Counted from the stretch's first letter, positions 1-11,496 are shown. The stretch is 64,000 bases of DNA from Coleophoma eucalyptorum (GCA_026120035.1 JALRME010000048.1:62001-126000), one strand, 5' to 3'. A program made the numbers and translations. Notes: generated by a model not told the origin, from the sequence alone.

Positions 1-244
1 GAATTCTCAAAATCCATAGTAGATGGGCGCGGTACGTGGATCTGAGCAGCATCGAAGACAATGCAAGTCTTGATGACCCACAATATCTCAACATTATGAA
101 CTTTTCTTCTTTTGTGCTTTGGTATCATCAAGGAGTTTGGGAAGAAAATAATTCTTAGTTAAATTGAGCAAGCACCAAGGGCTGAAAATTAGAGTTCTAC
201 ATAGATAATAGGCTTGGGATCACGACTTGTCAAGTTTCAACCTC

Positions 245-2173
245 TTATATGACAAATCGATCAATATCGCTGCGGCGGAGGAGCTCCATCATATCTATCC
301 GCCTTTCGTGCATGCGCTGCTGCGAGAAAGCCACCCGGAGCATCTCGCGTGCCTTACGAAAGTTTTCGCCTTGCTTCATGAGGACGTCGTAGCGGTCTAA
401 AATCCAAGATCGGTGGACCATATCGTCAGTTTCTAATGCAGCAACAAACAATGGCCACCCTATTCGCGTAATAGCTTCCTCTCCTTCGTCGCTGAATGTC
501 TTGAAGGCTGAGCTCATTATATCCGCCAAGGCAGTTCGTTGCTTTTGATTCAGCGGGGCGGCCCCTTTGGTAATGCGGAAAAAACAGAGTACGACGGCGT
601 GGAAGAAAGGCACAATGAAACGCATGTTTATCACAAATCTCCTTTGAGACTCCTCAGTAGGGAGGTCAAGCAGGTCTGATATTGATAGGAACTCGCTGTA
701 TCGCATTTCCACATCTCGAATAGCGCAATAGACAAGAGCCGTGTCGCGCTCCGGGTCAGGATTGTTGTTTAACTCGGGGTCTACTAGCTTGCTCAGCATA
801 AAGCGTAATTGACCAGTCTCTGCATAAAATGCAAACAGCTGGGCGTTTTGCAAATCTTCAATCAACTGGTTTTGCGGATAATATGGACCCCATATTTCTC
901 GATTGACAAGATTCGAATACTTATGAAGAGCAGAAAATCCTCGCAAGCGTGATAAAGCCGCATCTCCAGCCAAGTCATCCATCGCTACGCCAAGAAGGTT
1001 GTTAAACGTACCGCCAATTCCATTGAGTGCTGCCCCTCCATCTATCAAGGCAATCCATACAACCATACGGATCGCGGCCGAGGAGAGATTCTCAATCTCT
1101 TCATTTTCATCATGCTCCGTCTCGGTCGTACTTTGATTGGGAAGATATGACCAGCTTCGGTCCATCAACCTCCGAATATTTCTCAGTCGTCCCTCTATCA
1201 GCGAGGCAGCTCCTTTAAGGTGTGCAATGAGGCCCACTCCACATCCATCGCCGTATTTTTGCTCATATTCTATCATAAGCCAGAGCGTAGCGAGAATATA
1301 TGTGAAGTTGGATATGTCAATCCCATTCTGAGTTGTTGCAACTAGCAGCCGAAGTCCAGCTCCATAGTGCTCCACAGCTTCGGACTGGCGTTTCTGGACT
1401 TCTGGCGTGAGGAGTTGAGCATCGTAGTAAAGCCTTAAACCACCAAGGGCACACACCATGTGCAAGACCATAGGACTTTTCTGCGCCAGTGTCCATACGA
1501 TCGCCGCCCCGCTATGCTCAGGGTCGTTGGTGTGCACAGCAAATGGAAAAATAGTACGAAAACATCGAATGCTGGGATAATCGGAGGACGACAAGATTTG
1601 GGTGCACTCGGGAGACAGTGAGAACTCGGGAACTGAAGCAGGCAGAGATGGGGTCTTCCGCGTATAAGCCGAACCTTGTCCCATCGCATCCATAGTTCTA
1701 TCCAGTGAATCAGATCCATCATGCGGCTGGCCGGAACTCGAGCTCGGGCTCGGGCCCTCGACATCGGTCGACCTCCCATAGCTGCCTCCTCCGCCAAGTA
1801 GTGGAGAAGCTGGTGGCTTTCGTCGAGTGTACTTTTTCCGGGGCTGAAGTGTGTAGTCACATTCTCGATCGAGGCGGATACACCTCTGACACCGCGGGCG
1901 AGCTTCGTCGCACTTGACCTTCTTGTCGCGGCAGATCCGACACCCGGCACGTGAGCGCGAGCTCAGCACACTCGAGTCGGGACCGCTCGCCTGCGACCCA
2001 GAAGGGGGGGACACAGCTAACGGAGGAGATGAGAGACTCATTTGGCGTTCAGCCTGTGGACTGCGAAGAGAAGGGCTTGCAGATTCAGGTCGGCCGGACG
2101 GATCTTTCCAAATCACCGCGGCTTTTTGTGAATCTTCGTGCAGGGAGACTAATCTTAGAGAATAGCCGATCAC
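245..2173 (-). CDS. Zn2Cys6 transcription factor with Fungal_trans_2-like region
   Basis: A 642-residue single-exon protein, expected to act in the nucleus as a sequence-specific regulator. The Gal4-type binuclear zinc cluster lies at about residues 78-105 (CRIC, KVKC, RCQRC, ECDY), giving six cysteines with normal spacing. It is followed by a basic stretch (RKKYTRRK) and a Ser/Gly-rich linker. The long helical region from about residue 185 resembles the fungal-specific factor domain (Fungal_trans_2) of regulators such as those near metabolic genes. The Met at residue 45, just before the serine-rich segment, is an alternative start; I kept the longest frame. It is divergent from the esterase at 2476, with 302 bp between the two starts, so it may regulate that neighbour (inference). 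The target is unknown. Confidence 0.85.
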   Translation of the reverse strand: MIGYSLRLVSLHEDSQKAAVIWKDPSGRPESASPSLRSPQAERQMSLSSPPLAVSPPSGSQASGPDSSVLSSRSRAGCRICRDKKVKCDEARPRCQRCIRLDRECDYTLQPRKKYTRRKPPASPLLGGGGSYGRSTDVEGPSPSSSSGQPHDGSDSLDRTMDAMGQGSAYTRKTPSLPASVPEFSLSPECTQILSSSDYPSIRCFRTIFPFAVHTNDPEHSGAAIVWTLAQKSPMVLHMVCALGGLRLYYDAQLLTPEVQKRQSEAVEHYGAGLRLLVATTQNGIDISNFTYILATLWLMIEYEQKYGDGCGVGLIAHLKGAASLIEGRLRNIRRLMDRSWSYLPNQSTTETEHDENEEIENLSSAAIRMVVWIALIDGGAALNGIGGTFNNLLGVAMDDLAGDAALSRLRGFSALHKYSNLVNREIWGPYYPQNQLIEDLQNAQLFAFYAETGQLRFMLSKLVDPELNNNPDPERDTALVYCAIRDVEMRYSEFLSISDLLDLPTEESQRRFVINMRFIVPFFHAVVLCFFRITKGAAPLNQKQRTALADIMSSAFKTFSDEGEEAITRIGWPLFVAALETDDMVHRSWILDRYDVLMKQGENFRKAREMLRVAFSQQRMHERRIDMMELLRRSDIDRFVI

Positions 2174-2475
2174 GACTCAGCAGTGGGGGAGAAAGCGCCA
2201 CTTATATGGGGGATCTTATATGGCTCCTAGTGTCGGATACCGATAAGACCACGCGAAGGGAAACATATTTGTGGTCCAAATGACAGCTTCATGATAACCA
2301 CATGTCCGAAAGATTTATTCCAATTTTTCATTTTGTGTCAGGTTGTTGGCGTTTTCTGTATAGTTCACAACTCGTCCTCATCGCCACGAGAGAACAGAGC
2401 TCCAAGCGGTTGGATTAGTTCACAAAGCAAAGACAAGTAAAGGCATCGGAGAAAGTTTTTACGGACTGAAAAAAA
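2174..2475. promoter_or_regulatory. Divergent promoter between Zn2Cys6 factor and esterase
   Basis: A 302-bp region between two divergent start codons. It holds an A-rich stretch directly before the esterase ATG. No certain operator was recognised. Confidence 0.4.
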
Positions 2476-3625
2476 ATGACCTTATATCACGATCCATCAA
2501 AATGGGAAACCCTTAGCAATATGGACCCAGAGTTTGCACAGGTATGGCGTTTACACATGTGTAGTGAACAGCGAGTTGATACAGTTATGACTAGATGATG
2601 GAGAAAGGGGTCCGACGGAAATATCCCCCTGTTGACATATCTCAGCTTGACACTGTCCGAGAAGCTTGGTTGCGTGGCAGCACAAAGGACATGCAAGCCA
2701 TGCTGGAGGCTTATGAAAAAGAAGTCGACTTCCAAGAGGTCTCTATACCTGTTCGAGATGGAACCAAGTCCCGTACTTTAGTTTTCACGCCAAAACAGAA
2801 TACTGCAACTGGTGGCAGCCCGTTAGCTATAATAATCCATGGCGGCGGCTTCCTCTTTGGTGCTGCAGAAATGGAGGCAGCCACCTGCATCAATGCGACC
2901 AGGGCATACGGTTGTATAACCATGAGCGTGAGCTACAGGCTTTCTCCAGAGGCGAGATATCCAGTGGCTTACAATGATGGTTGGGATGTACTTCAATGGG
3001 TGAGCCTGGCTGGTTTATACAACCCGACGAATAACGTACTAATGGTAGCTTGATATAGGTGGCCCAAAACGCGGGGGCTCTTGGCGCGGACTTGTCTAAG
3101 GGATTTATATTGGGAGGTACATCTTCAGGGGGTCAAATGGCTGCCGGACTCTCACTTCTGGCTCGCGACAATAAACTCTCTCCGCCTCTGACTGGCATAT
3201 ATCTTAATTCGACTTCCATTTGTCAACCAGAGGTTGTTCCTGATAAATTCAAGGGCTGGTATCGGAGCCGCGATGAGATTGATGGAAAGGTTGGGCTGTC
3301 AAAGAAAACACAATCCGTCTTTTATGATGCTGTAAGACCAGATGTTAACTCAGATCTATGGAGCCCCCTTCTTTGGCACAGCGGACATAGTGACCTTCCG
3401 CCAACCTATTTCCAGGTCTGTGGAGCAGATATTCAGCGAGATGACTCGCTAGTTTACGAACGAGTGTTAAGGCTGGAAGGCATTAAAACGAGAGTTGATA
3501 CGTACCCCGGATTACCCCACGTCTTTTGGTACCTGTATCCAGACCATTCAAAATGCTCCAAATTTTATACGGATGCATCGAACGGGTTAGGATGGTTGCT
3601 CGGATTGGAAAACGATGCAACATAA
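2476..3625 (+). CDS. Alpha/beta hydrolase, hormone-sensitive-lipase type esterase
   Basis: Three exons (2476-2541, 2595-2999, 3059-3625), introns of 53 and 59 nt, all phase 0, give 345 residues. The first exon encodes a 22-residue leader (ending MDPEFAQ) typical of this fungal esterase family, which is why I start upstream of the second Met. The oxyanion-hole motif HGGGF and the nucleophile elbow GTSSG are present. A downstream acid is likely in GADIQRDD and the catalytic His in GLPHVFW. It probably hydrolyses esters of small acids or xenobiotics; the substrate is unknown. There is no signal peptide, so it is cytosolic. It is divergent from a Zn2Cys6 regulator, a common pairing for inducible esterases. 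Confidence 0.9.
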
Positions 3626-4594
3626 GCGCAGCCATTAGTCATTGGCTAATATTGGTTTATCAATGTGTGTTGGAACATCGATATACCACCTGCACGTGAG
3701 GTAACATCGTTACACCACTTGCATATATTGGTATATCGCTACACCACCTATATGTGTATATATTTGGAATATCGCTATATCACTTGCTTATTCCCGTGTT
3801 TGCGCTCGGATGCAAACACTACAACTGTATTACTACGGAGGTCGAATCGATACTCAATAGGGGTATTTATCAGACCCTCATCACACTCGCTTAGAAGAAT
3901 CATCTATATTTTTACCTCACGATTTTGACCTGTCCTTTACAGTTAAAAAAGAGGTATAGATCAACCAACAGTGAACCAAAGACTATAAAATAAGGCCAAC
4001 TAATTAGATATTAAAAGAAAAAGTTCTAGCGCAATCAACACTTTCTGAATTCAAAATAAAGTCTCCACACAAGAGAAGACGCTATGTATTAAGAAAGCTG
4101 TCTCTAAGACTGGCAGAATGTATAGCCCGAATTACATAGTTTCGGGTACAGAGACCATACAATGTCTATCTGTCATAAAAAAGCCATATCTTCTTGAAAA
4201 TAGTAAGTCCTTTAATTTGCCTACTTAAATAGATAAATAGGTAGCATACTCTTTATACATTATACCGTAACTAAACTACAGAGGGTGCCACTCTGCTTTA
4301 TTTTATTCTCATATCAGTAATTCCATTTTTCGCAGGGGAGATCAGTCCAGTTATTCGTTGCTACCAATTTGTTACTAATTACAAGTTATCAAAGATTATC
4401 TAATAACTGATATTAGTGGCTTCTGGCATTGAGATAGCAGTTACATTACGGCTAACTCTTCCCCAGGTTAGAGTATGCAGCGACGGAACAAAGTCATAAA
4501 ATCCACAAAAGGTAACGAAGTAATGTATCAACTATCAGAAAATGTTAAAATTTTCTTGGATTTATAGTTAACAGACATAAGATACTCTCGGCGG
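3626..4594. other. Intergenic region, convergent, AT-rich
   Basis: Lies between the convergent esterase and PhyH-like gene. The first part carries the imperfect tandem repeat listed separately. The rest (3900-4590) is AT-rich and has no frame I can support. Confidence 0.5.
3672..3795. repeat. Imperfect tandem repeat, four units of about 30 bp
   Basis: Four diverged units begin near 3672, 3701, 3731 and 3766. Each has the form G-G/T-A-A/T-C/T-ATCG-n-TA-C/T-A-CCAC-C/T-T. The spacing is 29, 30 and 35 bp. The differences are mostly transitions and small indels. Confidence 0.5.
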
Positions 4595-5632
4595 CTAATA
4601 AGCCTTAACGCCAGCAAGCTTTAGCAGTTTATCGGTTAAGGCTGGTTTGGCCAAAGGCTCCTTGCGGTCTCGAGGATCCGGTGTACCATCTGGAAGATAC
4701 GCTCGACAGTGCTTCTGTACTAGGTGTTCGTATGGCCAGTGAGTGGTGCTAGCATACTGCTCGAAGACCCACTTCTTCTCCTCCAACTGCTCTTTGCTGG
4801 CCCACCTTGCTGGCATGTAGGTTGCGTAGACCACGGTTCTGATTTCGTTACCCTTTTCAGTAGGATCTGACCCATAATGTATCGTGCGTGAGTCCCATAA
4901 GATCAGATCGCCAACCTCAGCGCACACTTTATGTGGGCTAAGACCCTTTTTCTTAAACCATTCGAGCTCCTCGGGAGAGAACAGATAAACATCTTCCCAT
5001 GTCGAGGGGATTTTAATATCAGGATGTGAGTCGTAAAACTCGTCATGGTACTTGTGTGACCCGGGAATCACAACTAAGCCACCATCTTCGGGGCCGCATT
5101 GGGACAGATTGACAATCCCTTGGACACAATGCATGCCTCGCTTCATTGGGCTTTGGTCGACGTGCTCCCATGGCTTCCTGGCTGGGGCATCTGTGCGATT
5201 CGGGAACGTAACATTAAGCACATCAAAGCTGACGAGTAATTCGTCCGTTCCCCATACTGCGCTGAAGGCATCCAGAACGCCCTGTTCCATTCTTATATCC
5301 CACATAAACTGTTCGTGTGAGACAGAATAGGCGGCGAAGGCACTGACGGGACTTGTGACGGGTAGATTTTCAACTGTCCAGGTATCTGGTTTCTCAATAT
5401 CCAGGCCGGTTTTGAATGAGCGAAGCCAGTTGAACGCCGCGCCTTGGTACTGGACTGCTCGGTCTTTTGGGATGGCACCTTTGATGACGACAAACCCATT
5501 ATCCCTCAGCTCGTCCCGGAAATCATTGTAGATGGTAAAACTTTTCTTTTTCGTCAGCTTTTCGATCTGCTTTCGACTCACTGTGACCTTCTGGTACGTA
5601 CTTGTTGAAGGCAGAGACGGTTGGGTAGACAA
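4595..5632 (-). CDS. Phytanoyl-CoA dioxygenase (PhyH) family Fe(II)/2-oxoglutarate oxygenase
   Basis: A single-exon frame of 345 residues. The jelly-roll iron ligands are visible as H157-x-D159 in the EHVDQ motif and a distal His (about 252) in the segment SRTIHYGSD. An Arg about a dozen residues later (EIRTVV) is suitable for binding 2-oxoglutarate. A Gly-Ser-His turn (PGSHKYH) precedes the second half, as in PhyH proteins. It probably hydroxylates a small organic substrate in the cytosol; the substrate cannot be named. An upstream ATG at about 5670 opens a different frame, so an extra 5' exon is possible but I could not join it cleanly. It is divergent from the amino-acid permease at 6428. 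Confidence 0.85.
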   Translation of the reverse strand: MSTQPSLPSTSTYQKVTVSRKQIEKLTKKKSFTIYNDFRDELRDNGFVVIKGAIPKDRAVQYQGAAFNWLRSFKTGLDIEKPDTWTVENLPVTSPVSAFAAYSVSHEQFMWDIRMEQGVLDAFSAVWGTDELLVSFDVLNVTFPNRTDAPARKPWEHVDQSPMKRGMHCVQGIVNLSQCGPEDGGLVVIPGSHKYHDEFYDSHPDIKIPSTWEDVYLFSPEELEWFKKKGLSPHKVCAEVGDLILWDSRTIHYGSDPTEKGNEIRTVVYATYMPARWASKEQLEEKKWVFEQYASTTHWPYEHLVQKHCRAYLPDGTPDPRDRKEPLAKPALTDKLLKLAGVKAY

Positions 5633-6427
5633 GCTCTGCAGGAGCCGAATCAGCGATGGCTATTGAGGCCATACTTAGTGATTTTCGACGAGTTAGTTGT
5701 GATACTATTTGGAAGCAGGTGCTTCTGAGCTTGTCACTTATTTTGAAACTTGTTTAGATCTAGAATTCAGCAACTGCTACGGGGGATCTATAAATTGATG
5801 AAGGCAGTCCATTAACATATTTATATTTACATAGCTGGTATGCATCATGCAATAGCGCTAGTGCGAACTTGGGAAGCCTGCCTGCATCGTTGCCCAATAA
5901 AACTCTTTTCCCTCCAAGTGGAGCGGGCTATAGATAGCACTGTTGGTGCAGGGAGACATTCTGCTCGGGATAACATCGTACAAAGGCGGGAATCGGATGT
6001 TAACTGAAAAAAAAGTCCGGATGGATCTTTGTATCTCGGCAATTTAGCGGACAGTTCGCCACGAAGAGTAGTTCTGGACTTGTAGTTTAGACGAGACCAA
6101 ATAGCCGGTCGGCATTTTGATTCAAAGTCAGGTCCACTTTGCATAGAAGCGCACGGTCTATGGCCATGATCATCAATAGCCGACCGGAATTTTCATCGAA
6201 TCTTGCAAAATTCATTTGAATTATTCAGCCGGGCTATTGTAGACTACTATCAAATCTTATCTAGAGTTTGTGGTGTAGAGATAAGAGATTCAAAACGTGG
6301 GGTGCTGGTATATCTCAAGAATATTCGCGAAACCAAGTTATATAACACTGGGTCTTGCATGAGAAGTTTCTTCAGAGCAGCATTCTAGCTTCCCTCATTT
6401 TTTATCACCCGCGACGATCGACTAGAC
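5633..6427. promoter_or_regulatory. Divergent promoter, PhyH-like gene / permease
   Basis: 795 bp between two divergent starts. A minus-strand open frame at 5845-6144 has no recognisable domain and was not accepted. I saw no clear operator. Confidence 0.35.
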
Positions 6428-8159
6428 ATGACGCAAGACACTATCATCCGGGAGGGTCATGGCTCCGCCGACATCAATGTAGCTGCGGAGCTCGAAAAGG
6501 GCTCGTTCGAATACTCGAACAAGACGATGGACGAAGATATTGAGATTGCCCGTGGAAACCTGGCCGAAATTGGAGAGCTTAGCCAAGGTCTCCTTCAGCG
6601 GCACATTCAGATGATCGCACTTGCTGGTGCTATTGGCACTGGTCTATTCCTGGGATCTGGGAGTGCCCTTGCCAAAGGAGGGCCCCTAGGTGCTTTCCTT
6701 GGTTACACTCTCACGGGAATATTTGCATCTGGAGTTGTACTCGCCGCTGGTGAAATGGCCACTCTAGTGCCCCTGAGCGGCGGCACCGTTCGTTTTTCAG
6801 AACTGTTTGCGGATCCAGCTCTTGCGTTCGCCTACGGATGGAACACAGTATACAGCTACATGCTCTTGATTCCCAATGAAATTGTCGCAGCAGCACTCTT
6901 ATGGGAGTTCTGGTTCACTGTCAACAATGCTATTGTAAGTCTTTGATTCTAGCCTAGCAACTGTAGGTTCTAAAGGTTCACTCGTCTAATGTCTATAGTG
7001 GATATCAATATTCGGCTTTATCATTGCAGCCTGCTCTTCCCTATTCATCAAAGTGTATGGCGAAGTGGAATTTGGACTCGCCATGCTTAAAATCTTCTTG
7101 ATTGTCTTTATCAACATTCTTGCTTTAGTCATCACTTGCGGCGGTGGACCAACTGGTGAGACTATTGGCTTCAGATACTGGAGTAACCCTGGGCCATTTG
7201 TTCAATATCTTGCCATTCCTGGGTCACTCGGTCGCTTCTTGGGCTTCTGGTCTACCTTGAATAGTGCTGTCTACTCGTATGCTGGTATCGAAAACATTAC
7301 TATTGCTGCTGCGGAAGTAGATTGTCCAAGGCAAGCTGTACCAAAGGCCGCCAAGCGTATTTTTTGGAGAGTCTTCCTCTTCTACGTCATCACTATACTG
7401 TTGGTCACTTTAATCATCGCATCCAACAATACGGATTTGCTCACCAATTCAAACACTGCCGCATCACCATTTGTTATTGCAGCCAACAATGCTGGTATAA
7501 AGGTTGTTCCTTCCATAATCAATGCAATAGTCATCACATCGGCGTTTTCAGCTGGCAATTCAGCCATGCTTGCTGGGACCCGCACTCTCTATGGCCTCGC
7601 CAGGCAAGGTCGCGCCCCCAAGTTCTTTACGCGTTTGAACCGATATCAAGTGCCATATCTTACTGTTATTTTCTTCACGCTGTTCATGTGTCTCGGCTAC
7701 ATGACGTTGTCAGCTTCAGCTGCAGAGGTTTTCAGCTGGTTGCTCAACTTGGTTTCGGTGGGCACCTTGGTCAACTGGAGTATCCTTTTGATCACATATC
7801 TTCGTTTCCATTACGGCTGCAAGGTGCAGGGTATCAATCGCGACCAGTTGCCTTGGAAAGCGCCATTCCAGCCGTATCTAAGCTGGGTTTCTCTCTCTGC
7901 CTTCTTGCTACTACTCGTCACCGGCGGATATACCACTTTCATAAAGGGAAACTGGAGCACGGCGACGTTCATCTCCTCATATATCAACATACCCATCATC
8001 CTGTTGCTGTACTTCGGGTACAAATTCACAATGAAAACAAAGATGGTCCCTCTGCGCGAAATTCCCATTCGCCCGTATATTCAACTAGTTCTTGAAAATC
8101 CAGAGCCAATTCCTGAACCAAAACGAGGCCTTGCACGCCTGAATATCCTTTGGTCATAG
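6428..8159 (+). CDS. Amino-acid permease, yeast amino-acid transporter (YAT/APC) family
   Basis: Two exons (6428-6934 and 6999-8159, 64-nt phase-0 intron) give 555 residues, the usual length of fungal general or specific amino-acid permeases. After a cytosolic N-terminus of about 50 residues comes the family signature LQRHIQMIALAGAIGTGLF, then about twelve hydrophobic segments. The SAFSAGNSAMLAGTRTLYGLARQGRAP region is the conserved loop of the APC superfamily, shown here by short pieces: AGNSAML and RTLYGLA. It is expected in the plasma membrane, coupling amino-acid uptake to protons. The substrate is not readable from sequence. Confidence 0.92.
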
Positions 8160-8705
8160 CCAAATGGCAAGAATAGGTGACGAAGAGAATCGCGCAGACC
8201 TCAACTGCGTCCATTATTTCCAGTTATGAGCGGCATATATCTCGTGCGACTAATCAGGACCCTAGGCTCGGAAGGCTAAGCGGGCTAAGGCAATGTACAA
8301 TTATTTGTAGGGATGATAAAATTAGTAGTTTGAAACTACTACTAGCTTTGTAATTAACATAGAAACTCTGCTAAACTGAAGCTCTCCAGAGATGTGAAAA
8401 TTACTTAGCAGAAGAGAAATTATGAACACTTAAAATCCCATGTGATGTCCAGCAAGTTTATGTATCGTTTGATTGGAGGCGAACATTCACTATCTGTCTT
8501 GCAGCAGAATCTAGGCCATGGAAGTGTATCTGGGCGTTGGCAACGAATGGTCCGAATCTAAATCTAGATTTTCTATTTGAGCATCATTTCACGCCGAAGA
8601 GAAAGGGTAACCCAGATGTTGTTAGAACTACTCACCACTGAAATGAGCGGCAGCGGATAGAAATATGCATTATATATTACATTCATCTCATTCCATGCCA
8701 TCATC
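8160..8705. other. Convergent intergenic region
   Basis: 546 bp between the stops of the permease and the secreted protein. I see only A/T-rich 3' flank sequence and no supported gene. Confidence 0.4.
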
Positions 8706-9509
8706 TTATATAATGGCAATGCTTCCTACTACTCCCATGAAGATAGTCCAAGTCACAGCACCCAGCCCTACCATACAATATCCTCTATCAGGATGCAGGA
8801 CGTGTGCAGCATTTTTAGGAGCCGTGGAAGACACTGAGCTCGTACTTCCGGTTTCCGTCGCGTTACCGGCGTCTGAAGTAGAATTGCCTCCAATCTTGGT
8901 CGTCGGTTTCCCTCGCTCGGTGCCATCCGACCGCCAAGTTACCACCTGCCCAGTCGGCCGCATCTGCTTGACCACAAAAGGCTCGCTGGCAAAATACCAC
9001 GCTCCTGCTCCATTGACAGTCACTACTCGTTGCCCATAATTCTCGCTACTCGAATCCGTATTCTGGCTGTCGTGTCCTGGGTACAGTTCAAACCAGCACA
9101 TCTGCCCCGTCGTGTCGTTGCCCTGGAAAAAGTCATCCGAGAAGAAGATATTGCCGCCCGAGTTGAACCCGTTAGGAAACATGCCGTTTGTATAGAAGGG
9201 CATCTGTTCCCAGGTCCCGTCTGTGGAGACGTGTCCCACGGTCGAGTTAAAGGTGCTGTTTGAAGGATAGATGGCGTTGGAAGAGGGCGTATGTGTGCAC
9301 CGGAGAAGAAAGAATGAGGCCAGGCCGACGGGGGTGCTCCATGAGCCGATCATGTTGTCTCCAGCGGAGAAATTCAGAGCTGATTGAACATTGCCGGATG
9401 TGTAGTCGACAAGCGTGTGGGGCTCCAGCGGGAAGGGGTAGCTGAACTGTGCATCTACAACTGCCAGCAGGAGTGCAGTCGGGAGAAGGTAGAGATCTCG
9501 CATTTGCAT
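8706..9509 (-). CDS. Secreted, probably GPI-anchored glycoprotein of unknown function
   Basis: 267 residues. The first 20 residues form a signal peptide (LYLLPTALLLAVVDA, cleavage before QFSYP). The mature part has many N-glycosylation sequons (NFS, NST, NDT) and a lectin-like or carbohydrate-binding-like Trp/Tyr-rich body. A Ser/Thr-rich linker follows, then a hydrophobic C-terminal segment (GLGAVTWTIFMGVVGSIAII) typical of GPI attachment or a single membrane anchor. I do not recognise the family by name; similar architectures are common among fungal cell-surface proteins. The start is placed at the first Met before the hydrophobic core; the Met two codons on is equally possible. Confidence 0.8.
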   Translation of the reverse strand: MQMRDLYLLPTALLLAVVDAQFSYPFPLEPHTLVDYTSGNVQSALNFSAGDNMIGSWSTPVGLASFFLLRCTHTPSSNAIYPSNSTFNSTVGHVSTDGTWEQMPFYTNGMFPNGFNSGGNIFFSDDFFQGNDTTGQMCWFELYPGHDSQNTDSSSENYGQRVVTVNGAGAWYFASEPFVVKQMRPTGQVVTWRSDGTERGKPTTKIGGNSTSDAGNATETGSTSSVSSTAPKNAAHVLHPDRGYCMVGLGAVTWTIFMGVVGSIAII

Positions 9510-9609
9510 AGAATTTGGGGAGAGGGTTGGAGAAGAGTGAATGCGATAGAAGATTTCTAGATGGAAAAGCGAAAGCGCATAACCTTAAGGGATGGCACAG
9601 TAACCTTAA

Positions 9610-9640
9610 ATTAGATTAGGTTAGATTAGATTAGATTGGA
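9610..9640. repeat. TTAGA microsatellite
   Basis: A short run of about six TTAGA/TTAGG-like pentamers, 100 bp upstream of the secreted-protein start. It is too short and irregular to be telomeric. Confidence 0.5.
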
Positions 9641-9932
9641 TTTTAATCACTTGGGCACGTGAGACGGTTTCATGATATTCGTCGTCTGTAGGTCAGACTA
9701 AATTGAAACGGACTGAGTAAATTTTGAACATACGACAACGTAAACAAGAAAGCTGGAGAGGTTTATTAAGTATTCCTAGTTGGGAAATGCCCACTCCTTG
9801 TCCCACCGTTGCATTGGCCTACGAGCTCACGTGTTTACTAACCCCAACTACCACATTATTAAATATCCAGGTGTCCACATCACATTCTTCGCATGTAAAC
9901 GATTTATTTAGAGAGCAGCTATATTTCTTTCT

Positions 9933-10910
9933 CTACTTTCTGGTCGCAAGAATGAGCACCACAGGCCATGTGATCTTCCTAACTGCACCCTCACCGCCCA
10001 TTACTTCGCCGAGCTCTTTAAATTTGCGTTCCACGTCTTCATCGCAGATCATCTCATTAAATACTGGTATATTAGCCTGAACAAATTGCCGAAGGCCTGC
10101 CAAATCCCATTGTTTTCCCCAGAAGCCCGGATCCGTCTTTTCCACCACCTTCTCCTCCGGCCTGACTTTGGATGACACCTCGATGTCAAAATCACACGCC
10201 GCTTGACTGTAAAACGACATGGGATAATCCAAGTTCCATTTTACCCTTTCTACTCCATACCACATATCACTTTTGAATTCAATATCATCTAGGTAACTCG
10301 ACATTGTGTTCGTGGCTCGCTTCCATCCAGCCTTGGCTTGTGGTCCACCGCTCTTAATGACCTTGGCATATAAGTCATCCACTAACGATTGATAGATTGA
10401 CTGACACGCTTCCTTATACACGGGCTCTGCAAAAGCTGGTCGACCGTAAAACCAGATGGCAAGTGTACCGTTTGGCTTCAGGACTTGGGAGAATGCTTCC
10501 AAGGCCTTCTCAATGTCCATCAAAGGAATGCATTCCGCAGCCGTGATGAGGTCCACCGATTTTGGTGAATGAACATCTGAGATATTCTCAGCAGAGCATT
10601 CTAGAAGCTCTATCTTCTCCGACGAGATGAGCAAGGGGTAATGATGTTTGGCCACTGCAAGATGTGTCGAATTCATGTCGCTGGCGACGACCTTATCAAA
10701 CTGTGATGAGAGCGTAGCTGCTACTTGGCCTGGACCAGTACCAACATCATGTGCCATCTGTGTGAGACCATCATGCGCTTTATGGTAGTCGTAAATGGAG
10801 TGGTAGAAAGGCAGGTCATAGTGTGGCCGAGCTGCGAGGTAATTGTTCCAATATTTCTCGTTATAGTCAGCCCGCTTAAAAAAGTTCGTGGTGTCTTGAG
10901 TAGATGCCAT
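9933..10910 (-). CDS. SAM-dependent methyltransferase, class I (Methyltransf_11/TMT1-like)
   Basis: A 325-residue single-exon protein. Motif I is seen as DVGTGPGQ at about residues 55-62. It is followed by the acidic end of beta-2 (ASDMNSTH), the post-motif region DLITAAECIPLMD, and the LKPNGTLAIWFYG strand (motif III). The architecture and length match fungal proteins related to trans-aconitate methyltransferase and crg1-type enzymes, which methylate small carboxylates or toxic metabolites in the cytosol. The substrate is unknown. It is flanked by a secreted-protein gene and a gene-poor region, so context adds nothing. Confidence 0.88.
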   Translation of the reverse strand: MASTQDTTNFFKRADYNEKYWNNYLAARPHYDLPFYHSIYDYHKAHDGLTQMAHDVGTGPGQVAATLSSQFDKVVASDMNSTHLAVAKHHYPLLISSEKIELLECSAENISDVHSPKSVDLITAAECIPLMDIEKALEAFSQVLKPNGTLAIWFYGRPAFAEPVYKEACQSIYQSLVDDLYAKVIKSGGPQAKAGWKRATNTMSSYLDDIEFKSDMWYGVERVKWNLDYPMSFYSQAACDFDIEVSSKVRPEEKVVEKTDPGFWGKQWDLAGLRQFVQANIPVFNEMICDEDVERKFKELGEVMGGEGAVRKITWPVVLILATRK

Positions 10911-11496
10911 GATGCTGAGATTCTAATTTAATTTTCGTATATGGAGACTGTGGCCGCTCTTTTATACATTAAGTGACTTGTTGAAAGTGTTCAGCCAGGA
11001 ATATAGTTCCTAAAATCTTACCACATATGAAAGGTATTGGAGGAGAATCGTTGGATAAGACGAGACCTTCAGTCAGTCCCTGTATCTTATTCATATTTCT
11101 CTTACAGGTATGGAAATCGAAGATGTTCTGCTCTTTCAATCTGCCAATATAAATGTCGCCCTCGGAAAAAACGACGCTTGATCGACAGGTTGCAGGCTCG
11201 CAAGGACCAGACCATTTGGGACCTGGTCCGACGAGGCTCACCCAATAGCCATCAGGTAAGGCTACGATTCGCTCAAAATTGCATACTTGGCAAACATTCT
11301 GCAGTGGCTATTCGTAAATCAACATTAATCATCGTGCTTTCCCCTTAGGCTCTGGAAGCAGGCCCGGCATGCCCAACCAGGTCATAGCGTGTTATCGCAG
11401 ACTGTCAGGCCATCCTAACTTTCCAACGTCGGTGCAGAAATTATAAGAAAATAAAACATAAAATGATTGTAGTTGCCACAAAGAAGATTTTTAGCG
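10911..11496. other. Intergenic region upstream of methyltransferase
   Basis: Nearly 590 bp without a supported gene. Several small open frames cross it in different frames, none with a domain or matching splice sites. Confidence 0.35.

Noticed and set aside
5845..6144. 99-codon minus-strand frame in the divergent promoter
   Set aside because: No domain, no splice partners, and it would sit within a promoter.
7322..8095. A 257-codon plus-strand frame overlapping the permease
   Set aside because: It lies in another frame of a well-conserved membrane protein and has no domain; a shadow.
9610..9640. Internal telomere-like repeat
   Set aside because: The unit is TTAGA with few copies, not TTAGGG.
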